Positions 16,448-26,709 of a stretch of 46,126 bases of DNA are shown piece by piece; within the stretch, counting starts at the first letter, position 1, and each line of letters starts with the position of its first letter. Source of the stretch: Oscillospiraceae bacterium (GTDB lineage: Bacteria; Bacillota; Clostridia; Oscillospirales; Ruminococcaceae); NCBI GenBank assembly GCA_021199855.1, contig JAJQHD010000050.1, forward strand, positions 1 through 46,126. Reading direction: 5' to 3'. The notes beneath the pieces were generated by a model. That model did no database searches, was not told where the DNA came from, and saw only the letters and a list, made by a program, of their open reading frames with translations. The position numbers and the translations under genes were made by a program.

Positions 16448-17933
16448 CAAATTCCCTTATTCCAAAATTCGGCAAATCCTTGCCTGCATACTCAACGTCG
16501 AGCAAGCCTAATTGATACTTGATGGTGTCTCTCATTCTTCTTGCTCGGTCAAGGCAGTATCTCTTAAACTCACGGGTTGATATATCTGTTGGCTCCTGAA
16601 CGTGCGAAAACAGCAATTTTAAGTAGGCGGTTGCAATACGTTTTACCGCTTCTGTATCTCTTGTATCTGCGCCATCAGGGACAATCACCAGTTCATCAAC
16701 AATACTACGATATGATGAATCATCTCTTAGTTCATGCATAATCGAGCAAAAGTATTCCGAGTTTAAAGCCCAACCATGAACTTTTAAATCATCGTTCATT
16801 CTTGGAATGTTCCAGCCTTTAATGAAGCCGTGGAATCTCTCAATCAACGCAGACTCGTGGAATACCTCAGGCAATTCGGTGAACATATTGCTATAACCGT
16901 CTGCATCCATTATCTCCTTACGAATATTTCCGCAAAGTATCACTCCTGCAAAAGCTATGCCTTTGTAGTCACCAACCGTGAAATTACCATTTTCAAGATA
17001 ACCCTTTAACGCTGCTCTCATTTCATCGGTATCCGTAAACGAAATTGTTTGCACTTCATCCAGTGTCACAAAATCGCTTCCGGTTATTAAGCCTTCTTTA
17101 CGCTTGGATTGGTCATAAAACATTTTTGCTCTGCTCATAATCCCACCGCTTGAAAGCCAACCGTACCTGCTTACATTTCCGAAAAGATATGATTTACCGG
17201 TGCCCTTAGGGGCAAGTTCAATAAGATTCAATCTTTTTTCTACAAAGGGAAGCAATCTTGTAAGCATGGTAAGCTTCTCTTCTTCGGATTTATATCCATC
17301 GGCATTGTAATCAACTGCACCCAAAAGTACGTTAATCCACTCATCAGTTGTAAATTCTTTTCTTGCTTCTTTATACTCTTCAACGTCAATATTGTATGGG
17401 CAGAAATTCTTAAAGGAAATCAGTTTAATCTTTCCTTCCTTAGAATTCTTTGCTCGTGAAGATTTAGTCTCATATTCAAATTCCATGTCAAAATCATCTG
17501 GGGATCTATAGCCAAGCTCGACCATTCCCCATATATCGTGACCTTTGACAAGATCTTCTTTACAAGTGTCCCACACATCGCTTTCGATGATGGTTTCTTT
17601 AAATCCAAGTCCAAAATCAGGTAAAGCAAATGATACCTCACCTGTTTTTATATCAATATTGACCGAGACTTTCGCAAGAAACTTGACTCTTTCTCCCTCG
17701 ACAACGATTTTATTCTTTATTGCATTCCAATCGTCTTTTCTTGGAATGAACTTTTTTACGAAACGAGAAAGCTCATCCTTGTCAAACTCGCCTTCATCGT
17801 TCTCGAATTTTTTAAGGAGCCAATCTCGCATAAAAGCCGGTAAGCTTAATGCAGAAAAGAAATTCGTTTTTTTCAAATCTTTATAGACAACCATTTCATC
17901 AAAACAGTCTCGCAATTTTTCTGACAGCTCCAT
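16431..17933 (-). CDS. brxL: BrxL, BREX AAA+ protein (short form)
   Basis: 500 residues. The N-terminal domain (1-190) begins LRDCFDEMVVYKDL and contains an OB-like region (GERVKFLAKVSVNID). The AAA+ domain has Walker A APKGTGKS (241-248) and Walker B FVTLDE (288-293), then the GGIMSRAKMF and ILCGNIRKEI blocks typical of BrxL. BrxL assembles on DNA and is needed for BREX defence in several systems. Here the protein ends soon after the AAA+ lid (FDDAKY), without the Lon-like C-terminal domain of the ~680-residue BrxL of type 1 systems. Whether this is normal for type 4 or a truncation is unclear; there is no frameshift evidence downstream. It lies 17 nt after pglZ. Confidence 0.85.
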   Translation of the reverse strand: MELSEKLRDCFDEMVVYKDLKKTNFFSALSLPAFMRDWLLKKFENDEGEFDKDELSRFVKKFIPRKDDWNAIKNKIVVEGERVKFLAKVSVNIDIKTGEVSFALPDFGLGFKETIIESDVWDTCKEDLVKGHDIWGMVELGYRSPDDFDMEFEYETKSSRAKNSKEGKIKLISFKNFCPYNIDVEEYKEARKEFTTDEWINVLLGAVDYNADGYKSEEEKLTMLTRLLPFVEKRLNLIELAPKGTGKSYLFGNVSRYGWLSSGGIMSRAKMFYDQSKRKEGLITGSDFVTLDEVQTISFTDTDEMRAALKGYLENGNFTVGDYKGIAFAGVILCGNIRKEIMDADGYSNMFTELPEVFHESALIERFHGFIKGWNIPRMNDDLKVHGWALNSEYFCSIMHELRDDSSYRSIVDELVIVPDGADTRDTEAVKRIATAYLKLLFSHVQEPTDISTREFKRYCLDRARRMRDTIKYQLGLLDVEYAGKDLPNFGIREFDDAKY

Positions 17934-17950
17934 AGTAACCTCCTCAATGT

Positions 17951-20227
17951 TTAGAAATCAAATTCGGAATCAAAGGATTTATCAACATTTCCTGATTTTC
18001 CGTGAATGTCAAGATCAAGATTTCCAATCAAATCATCCCCATCGAATAACTCTGCCTGACATTTTTTAGAACGTCTTATATCAGAAAGTGTAACAACAAA
18101 ATGACTATTGTCTTCCGCTATAGCTGCATACTGATTTTCACCAATTCTGACTCTTACATTTCCGACGTTTTCTACATCCGAAATATATAGCCTCAATATC
18201 GTACCAATCTTGCGATCAGCGTAAAGGTCATCACTGTTCAGTATACGAATATCAATATTGTTGTTCTTTCGAAGAGTAAGCGTAATTACAGGTACAACCA
18301 CCTCTTCAAGCGATGCACCGCCATGTACCTCTACATTAGATTTCCGACTTCCGCTAAATCTTCCATAGTCAGAAAGGACTATAAATCCATTCTCGTCTAT
18401 AGAATTCTTCACATCACAGCCATCAAATCTTTTACAGCAACGTCCGGAATGTTCTCCCTGTGTATCGGTTTTATACTTTTCTTCCTTGCCATATATAACA
18501 GCCAGGCGGGAAGCACCATGATCACTTGCAATAACAAACTTCGAACATTCATGGAGTGCCAACTTTGTCGCAGCTATATCTACGGCTTCTTTAATTACTC
18601 CTAGCTCGCTTTCTAAGTGAATTGGATAATGACCTTCTCCGTCTTGCGTGTAGTGATAACCGCCTTTTTCTTTATGTTTGATATTATCCAGACGTTCTTC
18701 TTTATACCGCTTGTTTTTGTTCCACTGATTGTAAAAATCACTATTGATGCTTGTAATAGTCGGCAAATCCGCTCTGGCTATATCTACACGCATAGATAAT
18801 CCCTTCGACCTTACCAACTCTGTAATATAAGCCATATACTCCACACCAAGAGCATCAATCCAATACAAATATGCTGAATTCTTATCACTAATCGCATTGA
18901 CAACATTATTTCGGGTTTCTAACTTTAGATACTTAAGAGACTCACCGTTTTCTTCCACGAGGCTCAAAAAGTCGTCTGTGACATGGTTTTCAAGTTTCAG
19001 CGTTTTATATTGTTCAAAATATGATGTCAAATCGGCAGAAATTTTCCCACAATCAAAGACGTATTTTTTATGATACGCCGCTAATGCAGGATATATCTTG
19101 TCTACTACATCATTCCAACCGTTTTGAGCAATCCATCTGATGATTCGCCGCCTTTCAAGAGCAGTATTATCAGTTAGACGATAAATTTCTTCATTCGTAA
19201 TGATGCTATTTTCTTGAACAAAAATCGCAATATCAGACTCAGGGAAATCGCGAACTAACTTCTTGCGATCACTATACATCTTTTCAAATGAGGACGCGCT
19301 TGGTTTGATATTCACAATGAACTTCAAGATATTGTCCTTGAGATCTTCATATGATTCTGTCTTTTCTATTACAAAGCGAAGATACTCACTGCCAATAACA
19401 GCGATGTGCATTTTTAAATAGATGAAAAAGAGCCAATTTTTAAACTCGCATCCACTTATTACATTGTAAAATTCCGACTCTAACGCTTCATCAAGCCTGT
19501 ATTTCTGGAACAATTTGTTTATTGAGTTTGAGCACTTAGTGACCTCGTCCAATAGCTGTTTCCATTGCACTTCAGTACCATATTTGCGCTCTACACAGAA
19601 ATCTTTATTGATTTGTTTCAAGGCAAGATAGCAATCTGAGATTTCTGTCATAGGAATAAGGGAGTTGCTAAAGAGCAAGTTGGAGGAGAATTGATAACTC
19701 GTAACGTCTGATTTTTCAATACTTTTCAGAAGGTTCTTGAATCCTTTTATAGGTGCAAATGATAGTTCCGGAGAATACTTAGTGACTGAAATCTCAAAAC
19801 TGCAATCATCACTTGCTAAGAATCTTCCCTGCTGTACCAGACGTATGTCACTTGACACGATAGATTTTACCTGTGACGGAATGCTTCTGAGCAATAAAAT
19901 AACTCGTGCATTGCCCAATGTCACATTCTTTAACCTATTTATTTCAGAAACAGCCTCATCTACTCCTCGAAATGCAAGATATTCACCAAGACCAACAACT
20001 ACATATTTGTTTTCGCGAAAATCCACATCTCCAGTGCGTATCGTATCAATCAGCTCATCAATATCAGGAAATTTGTCATCTTTGGGACAAAAATCACTTA
20101 CAGATATTTTTTTGACGTCACGTTGCACTAATTCTTCCAATGTGTCACGGTAGTCTTTATCGCCAACAACATAGAAAAACGGCAGTCCTTTTGCTGTATT
20201 TAAATAGTTTTCTACCGTGTTATTCAT
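17951..20227 (-). CDS. pglZ: PglZ, alkaline-phosphatase-superfamily BREX protein
   Basis: 758 residues. The N-terminal ~400 residues are helical. The phosphatase-like core shows YWIDALGVEY (metal Asp458), ARADLPTITS (candidate nucleophile Thr490), ASDHG (Asp569, His570) and EVHGGASLEEVVVPV (His635), the ordered metal-binding motifs of PglZ. The C-terminal ~100 residues form a beta-rich domain. PglZ is a core component of all BREX types. It lies 8 nt downstream of brxC and 17 nt upstream of brxL, in one operon. All key residues are present, so it is probably functional. Confidence 0.92.
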   Translation of the reverse strand: MNNTVENYLNTAKGLPFFYVVGDKDYRDTLEELVQRDVKKISVSDFCPKDDKFPDIDELIDTIRTGDVDFRENKYVVVGLGEYLAFRGVDEAVSEINRLKNVTLGNARVILLLRSIPSQVKSIVSSDIRLVQQGRFLASDDCSFEISVTKYSPELSFAPIKGFKNLLKSIEKSDVTSYQFSSNLLFSNSLIPMTEISDCYLALKQINKDFCVERKYGTEVQWKQLLDEVTKCSNSINKLFQKYRLDEALESEFYNVISGCEFKNWLFFIYLKMHIAVIGSEYLRFVIEKTESYEDLKDNILKFIVNIKPSASSFEKMYSDRKKLVRDFPESDIAIFVQENSIITNEEIYRLTDNTALERRRIIRWIAQNGWNDVVDKIYPALAAYHKKYVFDCGKISADLTSYFEQYKTLKLENHVTDDFLSLVEENGESLKYLKLETRNNVVNAISDKNSAYLYWIDALGVEYMAYITELVRSKGLSMRVDIARADLPTITSINSDFYNQWNKNKRYKEERLDNIKHKEKGGYHYTQDGEGHYPIHLESELGVIKEAVDIAATKLALHECSKFVIASDHGASRLAVIYGKEEKYKTDTQGEHSGRCCKRFDGCDVKNSIDENGFIVLSDYGRFSGSRKSNVEVHGGASLEEVVVPVITLTLRKNNNIDIRILNSDDLYADRKIGTILRLYISDVENVGNVRVRIGENQYAAIAEDNSHFVVTLSDIRRSKKCQAELFDGDDLIGNLDLDIHGKSGNVDKSFDSEFDF

Positions 20228-20235
20228 AGCACTCT

Positions 20236-23200
20236 TTATTTCCTTCCGTTAGAAATAATCTTCAAGCCAAGTTCAATGTCTTTAGCAGCCAAATCTTTGA
20301 GCCATTGTTTGATGTCGCCATCGTCCATCTTATCAATTTCAGCCATTACGGAATCGCTACCACCGGCATTGTATTCATTTTGAGCCATAGTTCTTATCTT
20401 AGCCTTAATTTTAGGATTGTCCAACCACTCATATGCTTCAATTCCTAATTCGTCTAATTTAGAACGAACTTGATTAACATTAGTCAACAAACTGGAATAG
20501 CTACCTAAAAGGGCATCGGCAAATCTAGCATCCCTATAGTCTTTGTCTGCTATCTTATCAAAGAATGTAGCCTGCTCTAAAAACTGCAACGCAAACTTGA
20601 TGTCAGCTTCACTTTGCACAGTGCTATTAAGGATAGAAAACGCCCTCTTTACATCTGCATACTGCTCTTCGTCAATCAGGCACAAAATAGGAGTCTTGTA
20701 TTTATCGGACCATGCTTTTGGCGATTTCGTCCATTCAGCCTTTTCGTGCCAAAGTGTGAAGAGCTGTGTCTTAATCTGACCTTTCTTGTAATCATCTACA
20801 GCTTTCTTGACAATCTCATTGCTTTTCGTTGTCGTGAGTCCAAAAAGATCCGATGTTATAGAATTCTTAATTGCCTCACATTCAGCCTCTGTAAATCCAT
20901 CAAGGTATGGAGAATAAATCTCCATAAACACTTTTAGTGGGTTATTAAGCACATCTTTTATTTCCGCGAAATGAGTGGTGATTTCTTCAAAAAAGGCTTT
21001 GTTGTGTTCTGGAAGAACTTCTTCCATATTTGCAATCATCCTCAAATAAGAATAGAATTTTGTCAAGGTCGGCATCTTTGACATTGCTGCGTCACAAGAA
21101 TATCCGATAAACTTAAGCTTTTCTCTCCAACGCTTTTCAGCATCATTCTTTGTTTTTGCTTGTACGTTTAGAAGCAGGTTCGTAAATTTAATTACTTCAT
21201 ATTCCACTTCAAGCTTTTTAATCTCACTTTCTCCTGTAGAAACGTTCCACAGTGCAGAATACTCAACCTTGACAAATAAATTCTTGATGTCATGAAGTAA
21301 CAAATCTTCAGCATTGATGTCTTTTGCGAGTGTCAAAAGCTTTCCATCGTCGAAACGCTCAAGGCAACTCAACATACCGTTTCGGCAGTTTTCTATCGTA
21401 AGCAACTTTCTAAGATTTTGTGCTACTGAGTGCCGTTGAATATAAATCTCACCAATCTCATTAGCAATATCATGAGCATTATCTGTGCTCTGGACAAGAG
21501 AGATATACTTTTCCAGAACATCATATACTCCGGTCGTATCAACATCTTCTAAACACCATACAGGGAAGCCTAAGCCTCTCATCTTTTCCCTGACAACTGT
21601 TCCCGCATGTGCAGGGGAAGTGCAGGTGTTAGGCTCAATGCTCCATGCTTCTTCCGTCAATTCATTGAAAGCTCTTTCTGCATCCGTCAAATTGACGATA
21701 TAAGTAGGATTGGGATTGGACTTTCCTACATATCCTGCAATCATTTCGGCTAATTTGTCTCTGGACATTGCTTCTCGATGACCGGTAGAATCCATACTGC
21801 GATATGGTTCAGAACTGTATTCTTTCAACAAGAATGCAAGGACAAATGCAGTCAAGTTACACAGTGAATAGCCATATGTATCTTGCAAAAAGTCGTAAAT
21901 TTCTCCAATCGAAATCTTGCCTGTTGCTGTGAATGATTCTTGGATAAGCTTATCAACAGCTTTCTTTGCTATAACAATATGGTTATCAGACAGGGAATTG
22001 TCTTCCCAATAGTTAGCCTTACTCCATACTTGTCCTAAAACAGATTTTTCACAGCCTGCAATTAGACCTTTAACATCCATATCGCCGAAGCCGCATCTTG
22101 CAGCAGATTTTGTCTGAGGTGTGATTTTTAACTGAGATTCTGTCAATCCTTTTGTAAAGTCAACAACGTGTCTGTACTTATTCAAAACAATCGTTTGAAG
22201 AATACTCTGCACCGCATTTGCTCCAGTTGCTTTCTCTCCTGATTGATTCTCATAGGAGTAAACAATGAACTGACCATCATGGATTCGGTCTCTCCAGCCA
22301 CGTTCCAATACGTCTTTGGCTTTCTTATCATTGTCTTTCGACTGCTGATTTTTATTTCCGTTATAGTAGAGTGCCATTGCGGAATAATCAACATATTGCT
22401 CAAACGCCTCAAGTCCAAGAGGAGTAGACAGCGCGTCAATGACAGTAATGTTTTCATACTCTTTATTTGCGATAGTCTTCTTAATAAGATTGCGGAAAGT
22501 CTGCGCTTCTTCTTCAGTTTTTGCAAGTGCAAGAACAGCAAGGAAATGCCAACCGGCATCTTTATGCTTAAGGCTATCCATTGTTTTTGTGAAATCAGAG
22601 TATGTCACAACCGGTAGACACCCTGTTTCAGTATCCTTAGCAAATCTAAGTTTTAACGCAGGGGTCAGACTCAAAGATGTACCAAGAGAGGGTGCATCTG
22701 AGACAAGCTTTGAGATTGTACCATTTTGTCTAATATCCTTTTTGTATCCCTCAATTTTTGCTCCATCACCGGCAAGTACAGCTGCATTATAGACTTTCTT
22801 GCCATCAGCGATTGGTGACTGAATTAAAATGCCCTTTTCTACGAGTGCCTTGGCAATGTTCTTGCAAGAGTTCTCATATTCAGCGCAATCGCCTTCAAAA
22901 GCATAACTGAGGTTCTGATCGGTTGGTTTCAATACATCAACCGTGCCGCCCAAACGTTGGTCGATTGCTTGCATAATAAGAATCGTTTTAAGAACCACTT
23001 TCTCTTTTTCAACAAGAGAGGTCTGCTGAGGAAACGTGTCTAATATCAGCCTAATATCAGAAGACAAGTAGTCTTTTCCTTTCTCATAGAAAAAGTCCCA
23101 CAACATATCAACAGTTATAAGAGGTCTGTCACTTTCAGGACCATACTCCTGAATAAACCACTGAAACGCATGAGTATCCAGATTTTTTGGGGTCTTGATA

Positions 23201-24384
23201 AAGTCAAACATACTTCTCTGATTTGCTTGGTATGCAGAGGCGATATTCTTTAAGACAAGGGCCGCCATTGGGTGCAAAGGCAACATCTTTTTCAGAACCG
23301 CATCATCCTTAACATCAGCAGCTTTTTTGACGGCAGCACGAACACCAGTGAGATTAGAATCTAAGTCATCGGCAATTTTTTGCCAGCTTGCTTGAGCATC
23401 CTTCTTTACACTAAACGCATTTCCAATCAAATCAAAAGCTATATTTGAAGGCAATGTTATTTCAACTTTATCAAAGCGTTGCTGAACTATTTTCCATGAA
23501 TCATCCGCACTGCTTAAAGACGAAATAGGGTGGGTAACGACCACAAGATAGAACGGGGCTTCCTGACAGATAGAAACAATCTTTTGGAACTCACTTAAAG
23601 AATTTCTATTTTGGCGGAAGAAATCAGAGAACTCGTCCCAAATCAAAACAATCTTCTTATTGTTGTGCGTAATAATGTCGATAATCCAGTTTCTCAAACT
23701 ATCTGCTGTTAAATTAAGAGCAGTTATTCCTTCCTTTGCCGCAAGTGCAAAGATATTATTCATCAACTTAGTCACATCGCCACTCTTCTTCAGAGTATTG
23801 ATAATCTCTTCAGTTGTTGACTGTGAGAACATAGAAAGCCACTCTGGTTTTTGAAGTAACTTGTTCATCATATCTGCATGAATATCATCTTCCAGCCAAG
23901 CGATTACGCTTTCTTTCAAGGTGTTCTCGCCATGATACCCAATGCCTTGCTCGTTCATAGCCTTCTTAATACTTTCTTGCACAGCGAAGAAAAATTGTTG
24001 TGGCGTGGTGATGTCGCCGGAAGCATAACGCGAAGCTGTGATAATGCCCAATTCACGCTGACCGATAATTTTCTCTAACAAAAGCTTCTGGTTTTTGAGT
24101 ACATCCCAACTATCCCAGTAATCCCGCAATTCTTGCTCAGGAACTTCCAAGATTTTTCTCATTGCAAAGGCACACTGAGACTTACCGGTGCCATATGCTC
24201 CATGTATCCACAAAGAACGATTTGTAGCACCACTCAACATTTTCTCCATAGCAGAAAGCAGTGCTATAAAGGTTTCGTGAGGATATGTATCTGTCCACTT
24301 CACGCCCTCATTGATTGCTGATTCGTCAATACAAGGGAAATAAGACTCATTTATATTGAAGTAATCACAATACTTGTTAGCCAT
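20236..24384 (-). CDS. brxC: BrxC/PglY-like large BREX ATPase
   Basis: 1382 residues. Walker A is GAYGTGKS (62-69) after SLWIH; Walker B is KIVLIWDEFSDFF (Asp250, Glu251). A long helical remainder is typical of BrxC/PglY, the large ATPase of BREX. The start at 24384 has GGAGGAATTATGAG within the end of brxP, so the two are translationally coupled (1 nt between stop and start). An overall length of 1200-1400 residues fits the family. It works with PglZ, BrxP and BrxL in phage exclusion. Confidence 0.9.
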   Translation of the reverse strand: MANKYCDYFNINESYFPCIDESAINEGVKWTDTYPHETFIALLSAMEKMLSGATNRSLWIHGAYGTGKSQCAFAMRKILEVPEQELRDYWDSWDVLKNQKLLLEKIIGQRELGIITASRYASGDITTPQQFFFAVQESIKKAMNEQGIGYHGENTLKESVIAWLEDDIHADMMNKLLQKPEWLSMFSQSTTEEIINTLKKSGDVTKLMNNIFALAAKEGITALNLTADSLRNWIIDIITHNNKKIVLIWDEFSDFFRQNRNSLSEFQKIVSICQEAPFYLVVVTHPISSLSSADDSWKIVQQRFDKVEITLPSNIAFDLIGNAFSVKKDAQASWQKIADDLDSNLTGVRAAVKKAADVKDDAVLKKMLPLHPMAALVLKNIASAYQANQRSMFDFIKTPKNLDTHAFQWFIQEYGPESDRPLITVDMLWDFFYEKGKDYLSSDIRLILDTFPQQTSLVEKEKVVLKTILIMQAIDQRLGGTVDVLKPTDQNLSYAFEGDCAEYENSCKNIAKALVEKGILIQSPIADGKKVYNAAVLAGDGAKIEGYKKDIRQNGTISKLVSDAPSLGTSLSLTPALKLRFAKDTETGCLPVVTYSDFTKTMDSLKHKDAGWHFLAVLALAKTEEEAQTFRNLIKKTIANKEYENITVIDALSTPLGLEAFEQYVDYSAMALYYNGNKNQQSKDNDKKAKDVLERGWRDRIHDGQFIVYSYENQSGEKATGANAVQSILQTIVLNKYRHVVDFTKGLTESQLKITPQTKSAARCGFGDMDVKGLIAGCEKSVLGQVWSKANYWEDNSLSDNHIVIAKKAVDKLIQESFTATGKISIGEIYDFLQDTYGYSLCNLTAFVLAFLLKEYSSEPYRSMDSTGHREAMSRDKLAEMIAGYVGKSNPNPTYIVNLTDAERAFNELTEEAWSIEPNTCTSPAHAGTVVREKMRGLGFPVWCLEDVDTTGVYDVLEKYISLVQSTDNAHDIANEIGEIYIQRHSVAQNLRKLLTIENCRNGMLSCLERFDDGKLLTLAKDINAEDLLLHDIKNLFVKVEYSALWNVSTGESEIKKLEVEYEVIKFTNLLLNVQAKTKNDAEKRWREKLKFIGYSCDAAMSKMPTLTKFYSYLRMIANMEEVLPEHNKAFFEEITTHFAEIKDVLNNPLKVFMEIYSPYLDGFTEAECEAIKNSITSDLFGLTTTKSNEIVKKAVDDYKKGQIKTQLFTLWHEKAEWTKSPKAWSDKYKTPILCLIDEEQYADVKRAFSILNSTVQSEADIKFALQFLEQATFFDKIADKDYRDARFADALLGSYSSLLTNVNQVRSKLDELGIEAYEWLDNPKIKAKIRTMAQNEYNAGGSDSVMAEIDKMDDGDIKQWLKDLAAKDIELGLKIISNGRK

Positions 24385-24385
24385 C

Positions 24386-26704
24386 TCATAATTCCTCCCT
24401 AAACAAATCTAATACATCATCAGGCGTTTTATCCCGAAGCGTAATGGTCTTCAAGTCATTCGTGAATGTCGCATTGATATATTCCGGATAAGCTGATGAA
24501 AGACCTAATAGCATAGACTTAAGCTTTTCTTCGTCATACAGTCCAAAGATTCTAACGGGAGAAATCCCATCTCTTTCAATTTCATTATCATAAAGATACG
24601 AAATATGAAATTCCTTGTCTAAGTTGCACTTTTGAGCAAATACATACAAGGCATACAGTAGCACCCTATTGTCATCGATGACACATTGAGTTCTACACAG
24701 CGTATCAATCTGGGCTCCATCCATCTCTACATATCCGAATCCTAAGTCCTCACCTAGAGGTAGTGCACAAAGACGCTTATATGCGTTGATAATAGAACTT
24801 GCATCATCTGGCTTTACACCCTCATTATTTATTAGCAAATCCGCTATTTCCTGTCTGGTGTAATACACGCCAATCTCCATGTTTTCGATATACCATCTAA
24901 ATTGTTTGTTATATGCGAAATTAGAAATAAACAATCCCCATGTTGTAGGATTTCTATAACCAAGGCGAGTTGCAATGGAAAAAAGTTCAGTGGGTACACC
25001 TTTAGCATCCGTGAAACCACCATCTCGTAAGAAAATCTTTAGCTTTGGCTCCTGATTCTTTTTATTCATGGAGTTTTGAGACCAATAGTCTTCGCCCATG
25101 TCAAAAAAGCCCTGAACCCAATCTGGTTTGGGAGCATGATTTGCAAATGAATTAATACTCTCTTTCCTCATAGAACCTTCTCCATTCGGTAATCTTAATG
25201 AATGATATACAAGGCAGCCATCATCTATCTCATGGCATTGCCCACATCCTATACAGTCTGTTATTTTAAATCCACCATCAAAGGAAATACAGCCTCTGTG
25301 GCAGTTGGTCTCGCATACTCTGCATCCAACACAGTATGCCGATTTTTTAAAAACTTGCTTGAATCTTTTAAGCTCACTGGAATGTTTTTTGGAGACATCA
25401 GCAGAACAAGAAACTTGATACCCGTCAGCTGTTTCGCCTACGGCGTACTCAAATGGGATTTTTCCCGCAGTACAAATCCATTCCTTCCAGTCTTTTTTAG
25501 GATTTGTTACAGTGATAATCAGCTTTCCATCTTGAATTTCATCCTTGTAGTGCTGTTCGCTGATTGAAAGATCGCGACCATTTTTACGAGCATTCCATCC
25601 TCCATTAGAGATATAAGTTGACAATGCAGCTGAATCTCCTGCGTTCCTCGCATTCATATCCTTTATCATTTGGATATAGTTATCAACTTCTTGCGGGTAT
25701 GAAGCCCTTTGTATGTAGTCGTTTTTTCCTCCACCCATAGGGCAGAATAAACACCCAACCCATGAATTGCCCTTCTTGTAAGCTCCATTTATGTAAATAT
25801 TGTTTGCAAATATATAAAGCCAAATTTCTGCTGAAGTCCACTCTAATATGGAGTTATGGCTATACTGACCCTTCTGCTTTTTTCCATAGTTCTCAAATTC
25901 GTATTTGCTTCGAGTCGCACTTTCAGCCGCTCTAACACCTACAAAATCTAATCCTACATAATCATTTTTTTCTGTTATTTCTCTCATTTTTAGAGTTTGC
26001 GGTGTGCTTTTGTGAACGCTACAACACCACCGTAAAACTCTCGCCGGCGGTCCAAACATATGCCAACTATCATTTGGTTCAAAATGCGACTTTGCGGTGT
26101 AAAAGGGAGTGCCATCTTCTTCGCATTGCTTTCTTGTTATTTCTACAGCCTTATAAGTATCAGGAAACTCCATGCCGGTGTCTCCGAAGATTACGACAAA
26201 GCTTCCTTTCGGTAAAGCTTTTTTCACCAAGTCAAGCAAAACAGCACTGTCTTTTCCGCCGGAAAAAGCAACGTGGAAGATGTCCAGCTTTCCTTTCCAC
26301 TTTTCGTACTCCTTGACAATGCGCTTAACGGTTACATCTTCAACTACAGACATTAGCTCCCTGTTTTTCTCGTTCATAGCTTTGATGTCAATAGGCAAAA
26401 GCTCATACCCGGTGCTTTTGAAAAATGGAATACTATCATCTTCACATCGAATAGGTTGCAGTTCTGGGGCAGTGTACAAGTCGCCACCTTTTAACGTGGC
26501 GATTTTTTCTGCCCTATACCAGTAGGTATTAGATTCCGCCCACATATATGGGATTTCATTTTGATTCTCATAAAGCCAGTAATTATTGAATCCTAAGAGA
26601 TTCATTTCTTCCGCATATACCGGTCGAGGCTCTTTTGAGAAATTAGTAGGAGTCGAATTTAAAAGTAATCCTCCAGTTTCTTTATCAAAGGTGTACGAAT
26701 ACAT
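24386..26704 (-). CDS. brxP: BrxP, PAPS-reductase-like BREX type 4 protein
   Basis: 772 residues. The PP-loop SGGKDS (148-153) defines an adenine-nucleotide alpha-hydrolase/PAPS-reductase domain. Cys227-Cys228 and Cys318/Cys321 (GCLFCPMG) form the CC...CxxC pattern of [4Fe-4S] PAPS-reductase/DndC relatives. A second, ferredoxin-like module has CVGCRVCETNC (458-468) and DCIGCGQC (484-490), suggesting additional Fe-S clusters that could supply electrons. Residues ~540-772 are an unrecognised helical domain. BrxP replaces the PglX methyltransferase in type 4 BREX. Its predicted chemistry (sulfur or redox-dependent DNA modification) is inference from the family. It is 5 nt after the upstream gene and coupled to brxC. 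Confidence 0.9.
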   Translation of the reverse strand: MYSYTFDKETGGLLLNSTPTNFSKEPRPVYAEEMNLLGFNNYWLYENQNEIPYMWAESNTYWYRAEKIATLKGGDLYTAPELQPIRCEDDSIPFFKSTGYELLPIDIKAMNEKNRELMSVVEDVTVKRIVKEYEKWKGKLDIFHVAFSGGKDSAVLLDLVKKALPKGSFVVIFGDTGMEFPDTYKAVEITRKQCEEDGTPFYTAKSHFEPNDSWHMFGPPARVLRWCCSVHKSTPQTLKMREITEKNDYVGLDFVGVRAAESATRSKYEFENYGKKQKGQYSHNSILEWTSAEIWLYIFANNIYINGAYKKGNSWVGCLFCPMGGGKNDYIQRASYPQEVDNYIQMIKDMNARNAGDSAALSTYISNGGWNARKNGRDLSISEQHYKDEIQDGKLIITVTNPKKDWKEWICTAGKIPFEYAVGETADGYQVSCSADVSKKHSSELKRFKQVFKKSAYCVGCRVCETNCHRGCISFDGGFKITDCIGCGQCHEIDDGCLVYHSLRLPNGEGSMRKESINSFANHAPKPDWVQGFFDMGEDYWSQNSMNKKNQEPKLKIFLRDGGFTDAKGVPTELFSIATRLGYRNPTTWGLFISNFAYNKQFRWYIENMEIGVYYTRQEIADLLINNEGVKPDDASSIINAYKRLCALPLGEDLGFGYVEMDGAQIDTLCRTQCVIDDNRVLLYALYVFAQKCNLDKEFHISYLYDNEIERDGISPVRIFGLYDEEKLKSMLLGLSSAYPEYINATFTNDLKTITLRDKTPDDVLDLFREEL

Positions 26705-26709
26705 AACAG

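Noticed and set aside
24386-26704. PAPS-reductase protein as DndC of a phosphorothioation system
   Set aside because: There is no dndB, dndD or dndE, or ssp gene. The immediate neighbours are brxC, pglZ and brxL, which define type 4 BREX.
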